Shown piece after piece: positions 54,633 through 64,000 of a DNA stretch of 64,000 bases. The notes under the pieces are model-generated. The model saw only the letters and a list, made by a program, of their open reading frames with translations. It was not told the DNA's origin and ran no database searches. The position numbers were made by a program, and so were the translations under genes. How positions within the stretch are numbered: the first letter of the stretch is position 1; every line of letters begins with the position of its first letter. Source of the DNA: Lentinus brumalis. Taxonomy: Eukaryota > Basidiomycota > Agaricomycetes > Polyporales > Polyporaceae. The stretch is from positions 248,001 to 312,000 of the forward strand of contig MARA01000008.1 in NCBI GenBank assembly GCA_001792895.1. Reading direction: 5' to 3'.

Positions 54633-57600
54633 ATGGCGAAGGCGAAGTTCAAATCCCTCCGTCGCGCCCTCAACCTCCTCACCTGCGGCCTCTCCGGCAT
54701 GGTGAAGCGCTGCAAGGATGGCCGCGCAGGCACTCGGTACACGTTCGATGATGACAGTGACGACGAGAACACCAGCTCACCGAAGGTCCCCGAACTCGAG
54801 AAGCATCGTCACGTTGACTACTGCTACGACAACTCGCGCCCCAGGGTGAGAGTGTCCCATCTCGAACTCCCTCGCGATGTCCCCAAGCGTCGCCGTGCTT
54901 CATCGGCGCCCCCGGCCCCCGTACCTCCCTGTGCTGTCGACGGTGGTGAAGACGAGCTGTTTGCCACGTACCAGGATGGCGTAGACCGCCAGTATCAGCA
55001 TGACAGCGCGTTGAACTACGGGCAGGAGCGACCACCTCGTCGCCGCACTGCTGGGGTGAGCTTCATATGCTTCGTGCGCCGTGCGCGTCCGCAATCACTG
55101 ACTCTATCTCATCAGGACCGCCCGCTGTTGACGTGGATACGCCATGTCAATGAATATCTCGCTGAGTTACTGCGACTCGAGGGTCGCGGCAAGCACCGGG
55201 ATCGTACCTGTCCGCGCTGCAACATCCCGGCAAGCGCGGCGTACCGGTGCGATGATTGCAATGACTGCGCGCTATACTGCGCCGGCTGCATCAAGGTCCT
55301 ACACACATCTCAACCATTGCACCGAGTACAGGTACGTCTTGTCATGTTTAGACTGTACCTTCCACCGTCTAACTGCTGTACTAGGTTTGGAACGACCAAG
55401 GCTTCTTCGAGCGCGTCAGCCTCAAGTCGCTGGGGCTGCGGATACAGCTCGGTCACGATCCCGGTGACACATGCTACAACCCCAAGCGTGCCTTCGGAGA
55501 CGATTTTGTCGTCATCGACATCACCGGGATCCACGAGGTCGGTTTGGACTTCTGCAACTGCCAGGCTGCGCTCGGTCACGCCACGCAGCTCCTTCGCGCG
55601 CGATGGTATCCCGCGACGTACATTGATCCCAAGACCGCCGCCACATTCCGTCTCATGGAACACTTCCACGTGCTCTCGACGCAGTCAAAGGTCTCAGGTT
55701 GGGAGTTCTACACATCGCTGGCACGACGCACCGAGAACACTGGCACCACTCGTGGGAAGGTACGTGTCACTCACATCAATGTCACCTCTGAGTACTGAAC
55801 CACACCCGGCAGGATCGCTATCCGTCGTTCATGCTCATGGCACGGCAATGGCGGCATCTCAAAATGATGAAGCGCGGTGGGCGCGCGCATGACCCTGCTG
55901 GTGTGGCCGCCACAGCTCCAGGCGAATGCGCCGTAGAGTGCCCTGCGTGTCCACACCCCGGCAAGAATCTGCCGGAAGGCTGGGAACACGCTCCGCCATG
56001 GAAACGGTAAGCTGTTATGGTCTCTTCGCGGTACATTCCAGGCTGACTTTTCATACTAGATGGCTCTACCAGATATTCCTTTCGATTGACGCAAACTTCC
56101 GCCTCAAGCGTAGGAAGGTTTCGACTCACGCGAACGACCCCGGGCTCAACCGGGGTTGCGCGTACGTAGTCGAAGGTGTCGCATACCGGGCGTTCCTGAA
56201 GGCCACCGGCAACATGCCAACCGAGAAGCACGCTCACTGCAACAATCACAACGCTGTCAAGCTCGCGAACCTCAAGGACGGAGCCACTCTCGCCGCCACT
56301 GGCGTTGGTGCTGTGGACTGTGCGCGTCATGGCATGCGCCGTCCATGCTCGGTAGGTGATCTTCAGAAGGGTGAAAGGTGCGTACTCTCCTCAGTCATGT
56401 GCTGCACACGATACTTAACTTCATTGCCAGATACGCCAACATGGATTACCTGCTGAACAGCACCCTGAACCACACTCGGTGCACGCAGGTATGCTGCTGC
56501 TACGACATCGCCTGCCAGTTCTGCGTGAACCTGCAGACACGGTTCGTGACGTACGGTTACATGACCCTCGGTTGTCGCTCTTTGCGCTGGGCTATCCCCA
56601 AGTTTCACATTGCCGCTCATCGAGAGCATTGTCGTGGCCAGTTCTCACTCCATTATCTACCCTTCTGCGCGCGCGTCGACGGCGAGGCCATCGAGCGCAA
56701 CTGGTCTGAGTCTAACGCCATGGCCTCGTCTACGAAGGAGATGGGCCCGGGATCTCGCGAAGACCACCTCGACGACGCGTTCGGTGACCACAACTGGCTG
56801 AAGATCACCAAGCTACGTAAGTTGCGATCACCTCTGTGTATCGCTCACCTGATCTAATGTTCTGTGCAGCCGGTGTCTTGCTAGGAAAAATCAAGAAGGC
56901 CGTGATCCAACGCGATCTGCACGCAGCAACCTTCAAGGAGTACTCTGATGCCCTCCCCACCGACGCCGTGTCTCGCTGGACCGCCGAAGTTGAGGCGTGG
57001 GAGGAGGACTCCACAGCGCTGAACCCGTTCCTTGTCACCCGCCCGGGTAAGTCTGCTTTGACTCAGCTTTCGTACACTGCTGACCAAATACACCCAGAGA
57101 TATCCGAGAACGCTATCCGTAAGCGGCTGCTCGAGGAAGATGGCGAGGCGCTGCGCCTCGGCAAAGAGCCGATTCTGCACGAGGATTTCTCCACCAGCAC
57201 GATGATCTCGGCGGGGATAGATCTCGAGGACCGACAGTAAGCCCTTCTCACGACGATCCTGACCTCGACTGACCATCGGCACAGACGCGAGCACGCCGCA
57301 GAGTTGGCAGGACTACATGCACACGCTACCGACAACGCGCGCGCCAAGCTCCTCGAGCGTCAGAACATCCTCCACCGCAAGCTCGACGCGTGGTTCAAAG
57401 TCCAACAGCTCTTCCTCCCCGGCGTCCACGCACGTCGCATCCAGCTTATGTCGACCTCTACCTCTGCGCTCCCACACAAGATCCCCCTTCTGCTTCCCAG
57501 TGTCGCCTTCCAGTATCTCGACTGTCCCCTGAAGCTCCTTGATCAGGAGTGGGAGCTTCGCCATGGCCAGGCCCATGATGCCCTCGCCACTGTCCGCACG

Positions 57601-58594
57601 CACTTAGAGCTACGCTGCCACCTGTACAAGATCAAGGACCGCTGGGTGCGCGGGCAAGGCCCGCAGACTCGCGCCATGAACTCCATTGCCGCCGTCCAGT
57701 ACAAGATCGACATGGCCGCCGCTCGGTATCGCGCCGCTTACAACGCGCTCTCAATCCTCTCTCCCAGATTGCGCAAGGATCGCGAGGGATGGCGCGCTCT
57801 ACTCAGGCCTCTCCAAGACGGCGACCTGCGCCACATCAGCGAGGATCCTGATGGCACAGAGGGCACACGCACGGTGTCCTGGCTGTGGATGGCCTGCCCT
57901 TCCGCGGCAGACGCCGCCAACGCTGGAGCGCGCGCTGAAGCAAGTCTGCAGGAGTGTGAGTCATAATCTTGGATGTCGGCTTACGTGTCCCTCATTCTAT
58001 CTTGCTTCTACAGCTCTCCGCGTCGAATGGTGCAAGGCTCGGGCACGCGCGCACCGCTGGCGAGAAGAAGTCGACTTGCTCCTGGAGGAGATGCGACGAG
58101 TACCGCAGTATCATGAGTGGATGGCCCAGGAGTGGGAACGCAGGAGTGCGCGGAACTATCAGGGCCGGGAGGAATATTTTGAAGGTGCGCGTGCATTTGC
58201 TATTCAGCAGGCATCTATCCGGCGCAAGATGAAGGAGTTCTGCCGGCATGTCTGGAGATACGTTGGGGTCTGGGTTACACTCGGAGAGTGCGCCGGTAGT
58301 TCCCTGCAGGAGGACGAGCTTGCACCTGAGCCCGACCCCGATGTTCCCGACCTCGATGCCCTCATCATCGAAGATGCTGAGCGTGATGGCGCAAGCATCT
58401 TCTCAAGCAACTCTGAAGTCCTCCCCGAACTTGCCACCCTCGCTTCAGACTCATCTTCCATCGCCCACTCAGTCAGCGCAATGTCGCGCGACTCCGACGT
58501 CATCCCTGGACTCGTCAACATTGCCCCATCCTCCCAGGTCGACGCCGCTAGTGTTCGTTCACGCAGCCCAGATGGTCTCCCTCCCCTTGTCTAG
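54633..58594 (+). CDS. KDZ transposase with CxC2 cysteine cluster, intact (module 2)
   Basis: Ten exons: 54633-55055, 55116-55331, 55385-55759, 55813-56006, 56060-56377, 56431-56816, 56870-57046, 57098-57236, 57285-57955, 58014-58594. They give 1159 residues with every phase agreeing. A basic, disordered N-terminus is followed by the CxC2 cluster (CPRCNIPASAAYRC, CNDCALYCAGC, LDFCNCQAALG). The KDZ catalytic domain has acids in LSIDANFRLKRRK, CYDIACQFCVN and DGEAIERNWSESNAM, then STKEMGPGSREDHLDDAFGD. The helical C-terminal part (RARAHRWREEVDLLLEEMRR and others) ends in an acidic Ser-rich tail. KDZ enzymes are RNase H-fold DDE transposases working in the nucleus. This copy could still be active. 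Confidence 0.9.
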
Positions 58595-59121
58595 ATACAT
58601 TGGTTTGGAATGCGCGTCGTATGTCTCCAGTATCATATGTTTTCTACCTTACTTTCCTGTGCCGTTCTCTTGTCAATAATACTTCTATTACCGTTGACTT
58701 GACAATTCGTCATCGAACATTGTGACCAGCCACGTCTTTGTACCTCGACATCGTCTGCGCTCAAGCATGCTGGACTTAGCGTGTTGCATGCTGCGTGTGA
58801 ATTCCGGTCATGGGAGGCGCCCGGAGACTTGCGTCCTCCCCTCCGCTTCCCTCAATATCAACTCACCCCGTCTGGATCAACGTTGCAACGTTGCACCGTC
58901 ATGTGAACCTCCAGACCTGCATGTAAGTGTGTGATGCTCTCTATGCCAGGTAAGACATACAGCCAAATCTTGGTAGCGCAACTTCTTCACACCAACTGCA
59001 CACGTCTAGTGCCCTTCCGAGTGAACAGAAGTTCTGCTGACCCCAGGGGGCCCCAGAACCCGAGCGTTTGAGAGCGTCGGCCCGCTCGCGTACGCGCACA
59101 ATATGCGCAGAGGAAGGAGCT
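58595..59121. other. Region downstream of the KDZ gene
   Basis: No gene and no hairpin array were seen. The right end of the second element is not recognisable. Confidence 0.45.
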
Positions 59122-59584
59122 GAGGATTGGCGTGCATGCGTGCGGGAGCAGCAGCGCGAGCAGTGCAGGTGGGCGGGCAGCGCGGACAGTGCGTGCGGGG
59201 CGAGCGTGTCTCTGTAAGCTGCTCTACTTGGTCGTTCTGGTTGCGCTCTTGCTGACCGACTACCTGTGGTAGGCTGCAAGGAGCTCGAGGGGAGGTGCGC
59301 GCGCGCTGCGCAAGCGCCGGAGGCGGGAGGGGGTGCGCGTGCGAGCGCAGGCGAGGATTGGCGTGCGCGCGTGCGGGAGCAGCAGCGCGAGCAGTGCAGG
59401 CGGGCGGGCAGCGCGGACAGCGCGTGGGGGGCGAGCGTATCTCTGTAAGCTGCTCTACTTGGTCGTTCTGGTTGCGCTCTTGCTGACCGACTACCTGTGG
59501 TAGGCTGCAAGGAGCTCGAGGGGAGGTGCGCGCGCGCTGCGCAAGCGTCGGAGGCGGAGGGGGTGCGCGTGCGAGCGCTGACGA
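59122..59584 (+). repeat. Tandem duplication, 231 bp unit, two copies
   Basis: The unit starts GAGGATTGGCGTGC at 59122 and again at 59353. It contains GCGCGAGCAGTGCAGG and a CTGCTCTACTTGGTCGTTCT block. The copies differ by a few substitutions and short indels. Long Ala/Arg-rich frames on both strands across it are repeat artefacts. Confidence 0.85.
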
Positions 59585-59990
59585 GGAACCTCCCGATCTG
59601 TTCAGGAATAGAAATGAGCCTGCGGGACGTCGTAGCTCGTATCCTGCCATACCTGGGATATGCGCGTGTATGCTCACAAATGCCAGTCGGAGGTTGAATA
59701 GCGTCGAAGCTGGGGAGGAATGATATCGGACAAGACGGGAAAGACCCGCCAGGGGCGCATATGTCGTACAGTACGGAGGAACATACCGAAACAGACAGGG
59801 CGGGCGTGATTATATGGGGCAAGCAGCGCAGGGGACGCCCTGCAGCAACTACAGAGCGGTGATATATACTGCCAATCTGTAAGTACAGACCGTGATACAT
59901 TGAGGGTTGTCACTAACTACCATAGGTGATATATCACTCTGCCAGGGACTGGTGACTGTGTACAGTCACTGTTCGCCTACGTATGCATGT

Positions 59991-60419
59991 CTAGTGTGAA
60001 CATGCGCAGTCGTTCCGTTTTGGCACACCTGGACAGCAGAGTGTCAGAAGACCGACATGCATGGGATGTCCGAGGAGACCGTACCCACCGCCTTCCACAC
60101 GCCACACCAATTCCCACTGGTACGGAGCTCCTCTCAGCCTCACCTCCCGCACCGTCCATTCCTCGAGCCTTCGGACGTGTTGCTTTCCCTTCACCGCAGC
60201 GCGAAGCCATCGCGGAACAAGGAGGAAGGTCTCACGACGGATGTCGTCTAGCCACTCTGGCGGGCGGCAAATGCCGAACGACGGCTGGTTGACGCACTGC
60301 GGAGGAGCGTGAGCGTGCAACAGGCCGCTCTCGGAGTCCTTCACCTGCGCCACCTCCCGCGCCCTCTTTATCTCCTCCCTCGAGCGTAGCCGGTCTACCT
60401 CACTTTCCATATCCTTCAT
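59991..60419 (-). CDS. Hypothetical protein divergent from the DUF1769 gene
   Basis: A 142-codon frame begins MKDMESEVDRLRSREEIKRA, a likely coiled coil, and contains CRPPEWLDDIRRETFLLVPR. Its start lies 89 bases from the start of the DUF1769 gene on the other strand, as in a divergent promoter. No family is recognised. The end could be altered by unrecognised introns. Confidence 0.35.
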   Translation of the reverse strand: MKDMESEVDRLRSREEIKRAREVAQVKDSESGLLHAHAPPQCVNQPSFGICRPPEWLDDIRRETFLLVPRWLRAAVKGKQHVRRLEEWTVREVRLRGAPYQWELVWRVEGGGYGLLGHPMHVGLLTLCCPGVPKRNDCACSH

Positions 60420-60719
60420 TCCGTGTACGACTGCCTACTCGCCCCATATCATCGCCACTCGCACTCACCAGGCAATCACTGCAAGCAACGTCGGACAGAG
60501 TTCGCAACATGCCTCGACTTCGCATCCTCGCCGGCCCATCCATGTCCGACCTCGTCCCTGTCCATGTCGACTCCGGCGTGCCAGTCAAAGTCTCGTCGGA
60601 CGCGTTCGAGGGCCAACTCGCGGTGTTCGTCAAGGGCTTCGCGGACGAGGAGGGCAAAGTGCGCGACAGCGACTACTTCCGCAAGCGGAGCGGGGTCACT
60701 TGGAGCATCCAGATGCAAG

Positions 60720-62272
60720 GTACGTCTCTCTGCGTCTCGTTGGCATGACCCCTATGCCTGAGGGCACAGAACTGAAAGTGGAAACGAATGTGTCTGAGCG
60801 ACTGGGCGGTTTATACGACGGACGCATGGGTCTCTGCGCGAACAAATCACAGGAACGTCGCTGTGATCATGGCTACAACTGCTCGCGCCTTGTCGCGCGG
60901 CCATCCCGCCTACGCTTGCGCGTCGATTGCTGTCACATTGGGCCATAGTTGTATCGCGAGCTTCAGGCCATGCGCGAGTATCAAACGGCGACCTTGTGCG
61001 CGCTCCCCGACCACACTCGCGCAATCATGAGCTTGAGTGCACCCGAAACGCGCCATGGAAAGACTCGCACAGTCCAGTCCGATACGGTAGTCTCCAACCC
61101 AGACGGTCAGAAGCGGTCTATGAGGACCGCTTCCTAACCGTCTAGTGAACATGGTATAGACGGACGAGGATGTTACTACAAGTACTCAAGTCTTTGGTTC
61201 GAGCCGACGCGAGGCAATGCGCCCCGCGGTTCATTCGAAGGGAACGGAACCCGATGTCGGACAGCAGGAGCGCATATATGCAGCCGTAGTACCAGTCTCG
61301 ATCATGCCATGGTCGACAGATGGGACATCGTGTCGGGCATTGACATTCATGGCGGCGTAGGCCTTACTCTTGATCTACACCGCAGTGGTCTCATCTGCAG
61401 TGGTCGGGGTGCGAGATTACAACGGGGTACGAGACCGCACCGTAGGTCAAGCGGGGCGAATGTGCGCCACAAGGCCAAGCATGACGGAACCCCCCACCCG
61501 TCTCTGCGAATGTGACCAGACGTTCTGGGTTGTGTCCTGTCTCGTCCCTGTTGCGGGTTTCCTTTTCCTTGTGTTTTGGGAGCAGGACGCGCCCTAGAAC
61601 AGCTGGCTTCGAGACTGCCGATACGGGGAAGGAGCACCGAGAACGTCTGAGCGACTAGGAACTTTGTCCGGCGGACTGTCCACCGGATTGTCCGCCGGAC
61701 AAAGACATCGAGCCCTGTGCAGAGCGTCACGAACAAATGACAGTGACGGATGGCCCGCCTGGTCCTGCTCCCGCCTTCACCCCCGCCGTCGAGTCCCGAT
61801 GCCTCGCTCGCCGCCATGACGAGATCTATCGACAGCACAGACGACATATATGTGATAGACACCATGCGCGGCGCGATGTTGCGTAGTGGCTGAACACTGG
61901 CAATCCCACGTCGGACTGCTCACCTTGCGGTGAGCTCAGCCGATGATGGTGTCTGCCAGGCGCGTGAATGACGGTGACATGATAGTCTGGAGCGTTGGGG
62001 AGGACGTGTGGAGGGCGAGGTGCGTCACAGGCAGTGGCCTCGGCGTTACACCGCCCGTGACTTGAAGACACCCTGGGTGTTCCGCCCGAATCCGCGGACT
62101 GTCCGCCGGACGGACATCCCAGTCGACCTGACTTTCTGGGAGCACCGGCCTGTGGCGTTGAGCGTGCTCTATGTCTGACAAGGGTGAAAGGACGCGCCGA
62201 ATAGACGACTTTGTGGATCTGATTTTCCGGAGGGTTGGCTAGCAGATAGTATGCTGACGCGCGTGGTCGCAG
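60720..62272 (+). other. Oversized intron of the DUF1769 gene, probable insertion
   Basis: The donor GTACGT and the acceptor with a TGCTGAC branch-like site are normal and join in phase, but the intron is more than 20 times the local norm. It contains no recognisable gene. A strong hairpin lies at 61662-61704 and a related GCGGACTGTCCGCCGGAC word near 62095. A non-coding transposon inside an intron is likely. Confidence 0.6.
61662..61704. repeat. Perfect 15-base inverted repeat
   Basis: CTTTGTCCGGCGGAC (61662-61676) pairs fully with GTCCGCCGGACAAAG (61690-61704) around a 13-base loop, inside the oversized intron. Confidence 0.85.
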
Positions 62273-63478
62273 GCAGGTTCCTGAAGGAATACACCGCGGA
62301 CGACCTGCTCTTTGGAAACATCTTCGACCGCCCGCTGAAGCTGCCCTGGGTGTTCAGCGTCGCCGTCAAGTTCATGAAGTGCGTACCCCTTGGTCCCGCC
62401 CGCTCGCCGCACACTAACACTATCGCGCACACAGCTTCATCGACCCTACGCTTGAGCACGACCTCGGGTCCAGCTCGAAGCCGTGGGCCCTGTCACCCCT
62501 CATCGCGACCATGCCGTACTTCGCGCACCGACGCGTAGAGCGGGGCGCGCCCGAGCCGCCGTTCCCGCCGAAGGAGCCCATTGGGGACGACACGACGCAG
62601 CTGCGGACGACGGGCGCGAACGGCAACGGCAAGAACGCGAAGACGAAGGACAGCCCGTCGAAGCGCCGCGGGTACTTCACGAACGCGCTCCGCAGGCAAG
62701 AGGTTGTCTTTGGGCCAGAGGTGCGTTTCCTGGTCCGCCTCTTCCTGCATACCCATCCGACGTGAGAGGAGGAAGCTCACCTGTGCAACGCACCCATAGG
62801 ATCTCGTCACGACGGACTTCTGCTACGACTTCCTCACGTTCAGCCCGGACGGGATCCTGCTGAACCTCCCTGGGGGCTCTCCATCGAGATGACCAAGTAC
62901 TGGGACGGGCAGCCGGTGCGCTTCGTGTGCTGCGAGCGGCTCAGAAGGAGGAGCGCACGGCCGAGCGGGCGTGGGGCCGCATACTCTGGTGCGTGGTGAT
63001 CGAGCCCGTGGAGGACGACTTGCGCGAGAAGGGCTCGACGCGCTCGACGAAGAGCGGGAGCAGCGCGTCTCTGGCGAGTGGGAGCTCGGGGGATGTCGAC
63101 TGAGCGAGGACCGGCTTTTGTAGGAGTGGCGGAGTTACCATGGACTATCGGGTTCGGTTTGTGTACGTGTAGCATTACTGTTTGTTCGACTTCTGGATAT
63201 CCTCAGGCTTGTGCCTTTATACCCCCGGGGTCTGTATGGCGTCCGGACTTTGTCGGCGGGCGCGCAGCCAGTCTAGTCAGCTTTGCTGAGCAGGAGCAGG
63301 AGCAGGAGACGCGAGAGTCTGACGCGTGACGCAATGCGGGGTGAGCGCTCCCGAGCTTTCCGCGGTATCGACGACCAAATTCCTGCTCAGTGCTGCGGTA
63401 GGGCTCTACTCATCTCTTCTGGACGCTCTCCAAACCAATCCCAGACATTCGACATTCTACTCTGGGGCGACTCGCGTT

Positions 63479-64000
63479 ATGCTGCACAGGGGATATGAAG
63501 TCTGGATAGCAGACAGTCGCGGGCAGCCGCTTCCGGAGTACCAAGTCGAGGTCGGGGAGGACGACTCGGTCGTCACCTGCTACATTCCCAGTGAGAGTGG
63601 GAAGGTGAGGAGTACTTACTGCGGTCAGTACGGTTTACCGAAACTAGGTGAATTGACTACAGGAATTCTCCATTTGCTGGAAGGACCACAATGGACCGAC
63701 GGCGAACCACACGAGCATGAGGACCTTCGTCGACGGCGTGCGCGCTGGGGGAAAGCGTTGCTACCCTGGAGTCTCGGGCAAGCGTGACGGCGTACGCACC
63801 GAGTCTGCGCATGTCTACCATCCGTCAGAAGCGTTGTGCGGCGCAAGCGATCGAGCTCGGGGATCGACCGCGAACACAGCTCGGGCCCGCGGGATCGCTC
63901 GCAGGCGTCCGTTCTGGGCAAGCGAAAGATACGCTCCAGAGCAGGAAAGCTTGCCTCAGGGAGATTTGTGGAATACACTGGATATATGGCTGTTCTGCTG
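63479..64000 (+). CDS. DUF7918 protein, copy F (partial at the window edge)
   Basis: Exon 1 (63479-63604, 42 codons) reads MLHRGYEVWIADSRGQPLPE and ends CYIPSESGK. Exon 2 starts at 63663 with EFSICWKDHNGP and continues GVRAGGKRCYPGVSGKRDGV. Exon 1 has the same length (126) and phase as in copies C and E. The expected end of exon 2 near 63840 lacks the usual F.FS.L block and a donor in the right phase, so the gene may decay or change there. The remainder lies outside the window. It is on the opposite strand and 41 kb away from the other five copies. Confidence 0.7.

Larger units (their letters stand above)
60509..63103 (+). pseudogene. DUF1769 protein gene with a 1.55 kb intron and two frame breaks
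   Basis: Exon 1 (60509-60719) encodes MPRLRILAGPSMSDLVPVHV, then SDAFEGQLAVFVKGF and DSDYFRKRSGVTWSIQ. Exons at 62273-62378 and 62435-62720 give RFLKEYTADDLLFGNIFDRP, FIDPTLEHDLGSSSKPWALS and PPFPPKEPIGDDTTQL. An exon from 62800 gives LVTTDFCYDFLTFSPDG. This is the conserved fungal DUF1769 family, of unknown function. The frame is lost at a run of five G near 62871-62877 and ends at 62892, but matching sequence goes on in another frame (SIEMTKYWDGQPVRFVCCER). After a second shift near 62940 it continues (AERAWGRILWCVVIEPVEDD) to a stop at 63101-63103. It is either a decaying gene or a real gene with two one-base assembly errors. Confidence 0.75.

Noticed and set aside
33932..58594. TET/JBP oxygenase gene, known as a companion of KDZ elements in some basidiomycetes
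   Set aside because: No frame with the HxD..H iron-binding pattern or similar text was found in either module.
58941..59900. A 319-codon minus frame with repeated Ser/Ala/Arg peptides
   Set aside because: It spans the 231 bp tandem duplication and is open because of base composition and repetition.

Overview
The window is fungal nuclear DNA. Genes are split by many 45-70 base GT..AG introns, and the families present (DUF7918, DUF6532, DUF7729, DUF1769, Plavaka and KDZ transposases with a CxC2 cysteine cluster) are typical of Agaricomycetes (Basidiomycota), so a mushroom-forming or wood-decay fungus is likely. Most of the window is accessory DNA: gene-family arrays, transposons and broken copies. 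All gene models were built by eye from reading frames, splice signals and paralogue comparison.

Left part (0.4-27.4 kb): a HAD sugar-phosphatase-like gene with an internal deletion (409-1202); a DUF7729 membrane-anchored surface protein (5023-6710, minus); five DUF7918 paralogues, all on the minus strand with the same six-exon structure (9268-22288), interrupted by a gag-only LTR retrotransposon with LTRs that look identical (12747-16073) and by a dead second HAD phosphatase copy (19516-20480); an F-box protein (22973-24375, minus); and a DUF6532 protein (25450-27391, minus). The complete DUF7918 genes end in a VIDLT-type tail that resembles a SUMO-interacting motif, except the leftmost copy, where two 1-base deletions remove it. 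A sixth DUF7918 gene runs off the right edge (63479 onward).

Middle (27.6-47.25 kb): a Plavaka (CACTA-like) transposase gene is cut in two by a 16.36 kb insert (29872-46229). The insert has 29-base terminal inverted repeats (27 of 29 identical) and seems to be flanked by a duplicated CC. Leaving out the insert and one CC gives a continuous frame across the junction. The insert carries a purine-rich minisatellite, a 610 bp MITE-like element and a four-gene KDZ module: gene 1 on minus, then gene 2 (viroplasmin/RNase H1 N-terminal-like domain), gene 3 and the KDZ transposase on plus. Twenty long DNA hairpins sit in clusters on both sides of this module. They share the core TGTACCCA..TGGGTACA, their stems covary, and their asymmetric loops occur in both orientations. 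This flip/flop hairpin system is the most unusual structure in the window.

Right part (48.9-58.6 kb): a second four-gene KDZ module with the same order, orientation, divergent promoter and largely the same exon lengths, but without hairpins. Its KDZ transposase is open over its whole length (1159 codons), whereas the first one has a 1-base frameshift. Further right are a 231 bp tandem duplication, a small hypothetical gene, a DUF1769 gene with a 1.55 kb intron and two frame breaks, and the partial DUF7918 gene.

Several frame breaks are single-base deletions in or beside short homopolymers. Real decay and assembly error cannot be told apart from this sequence alone.
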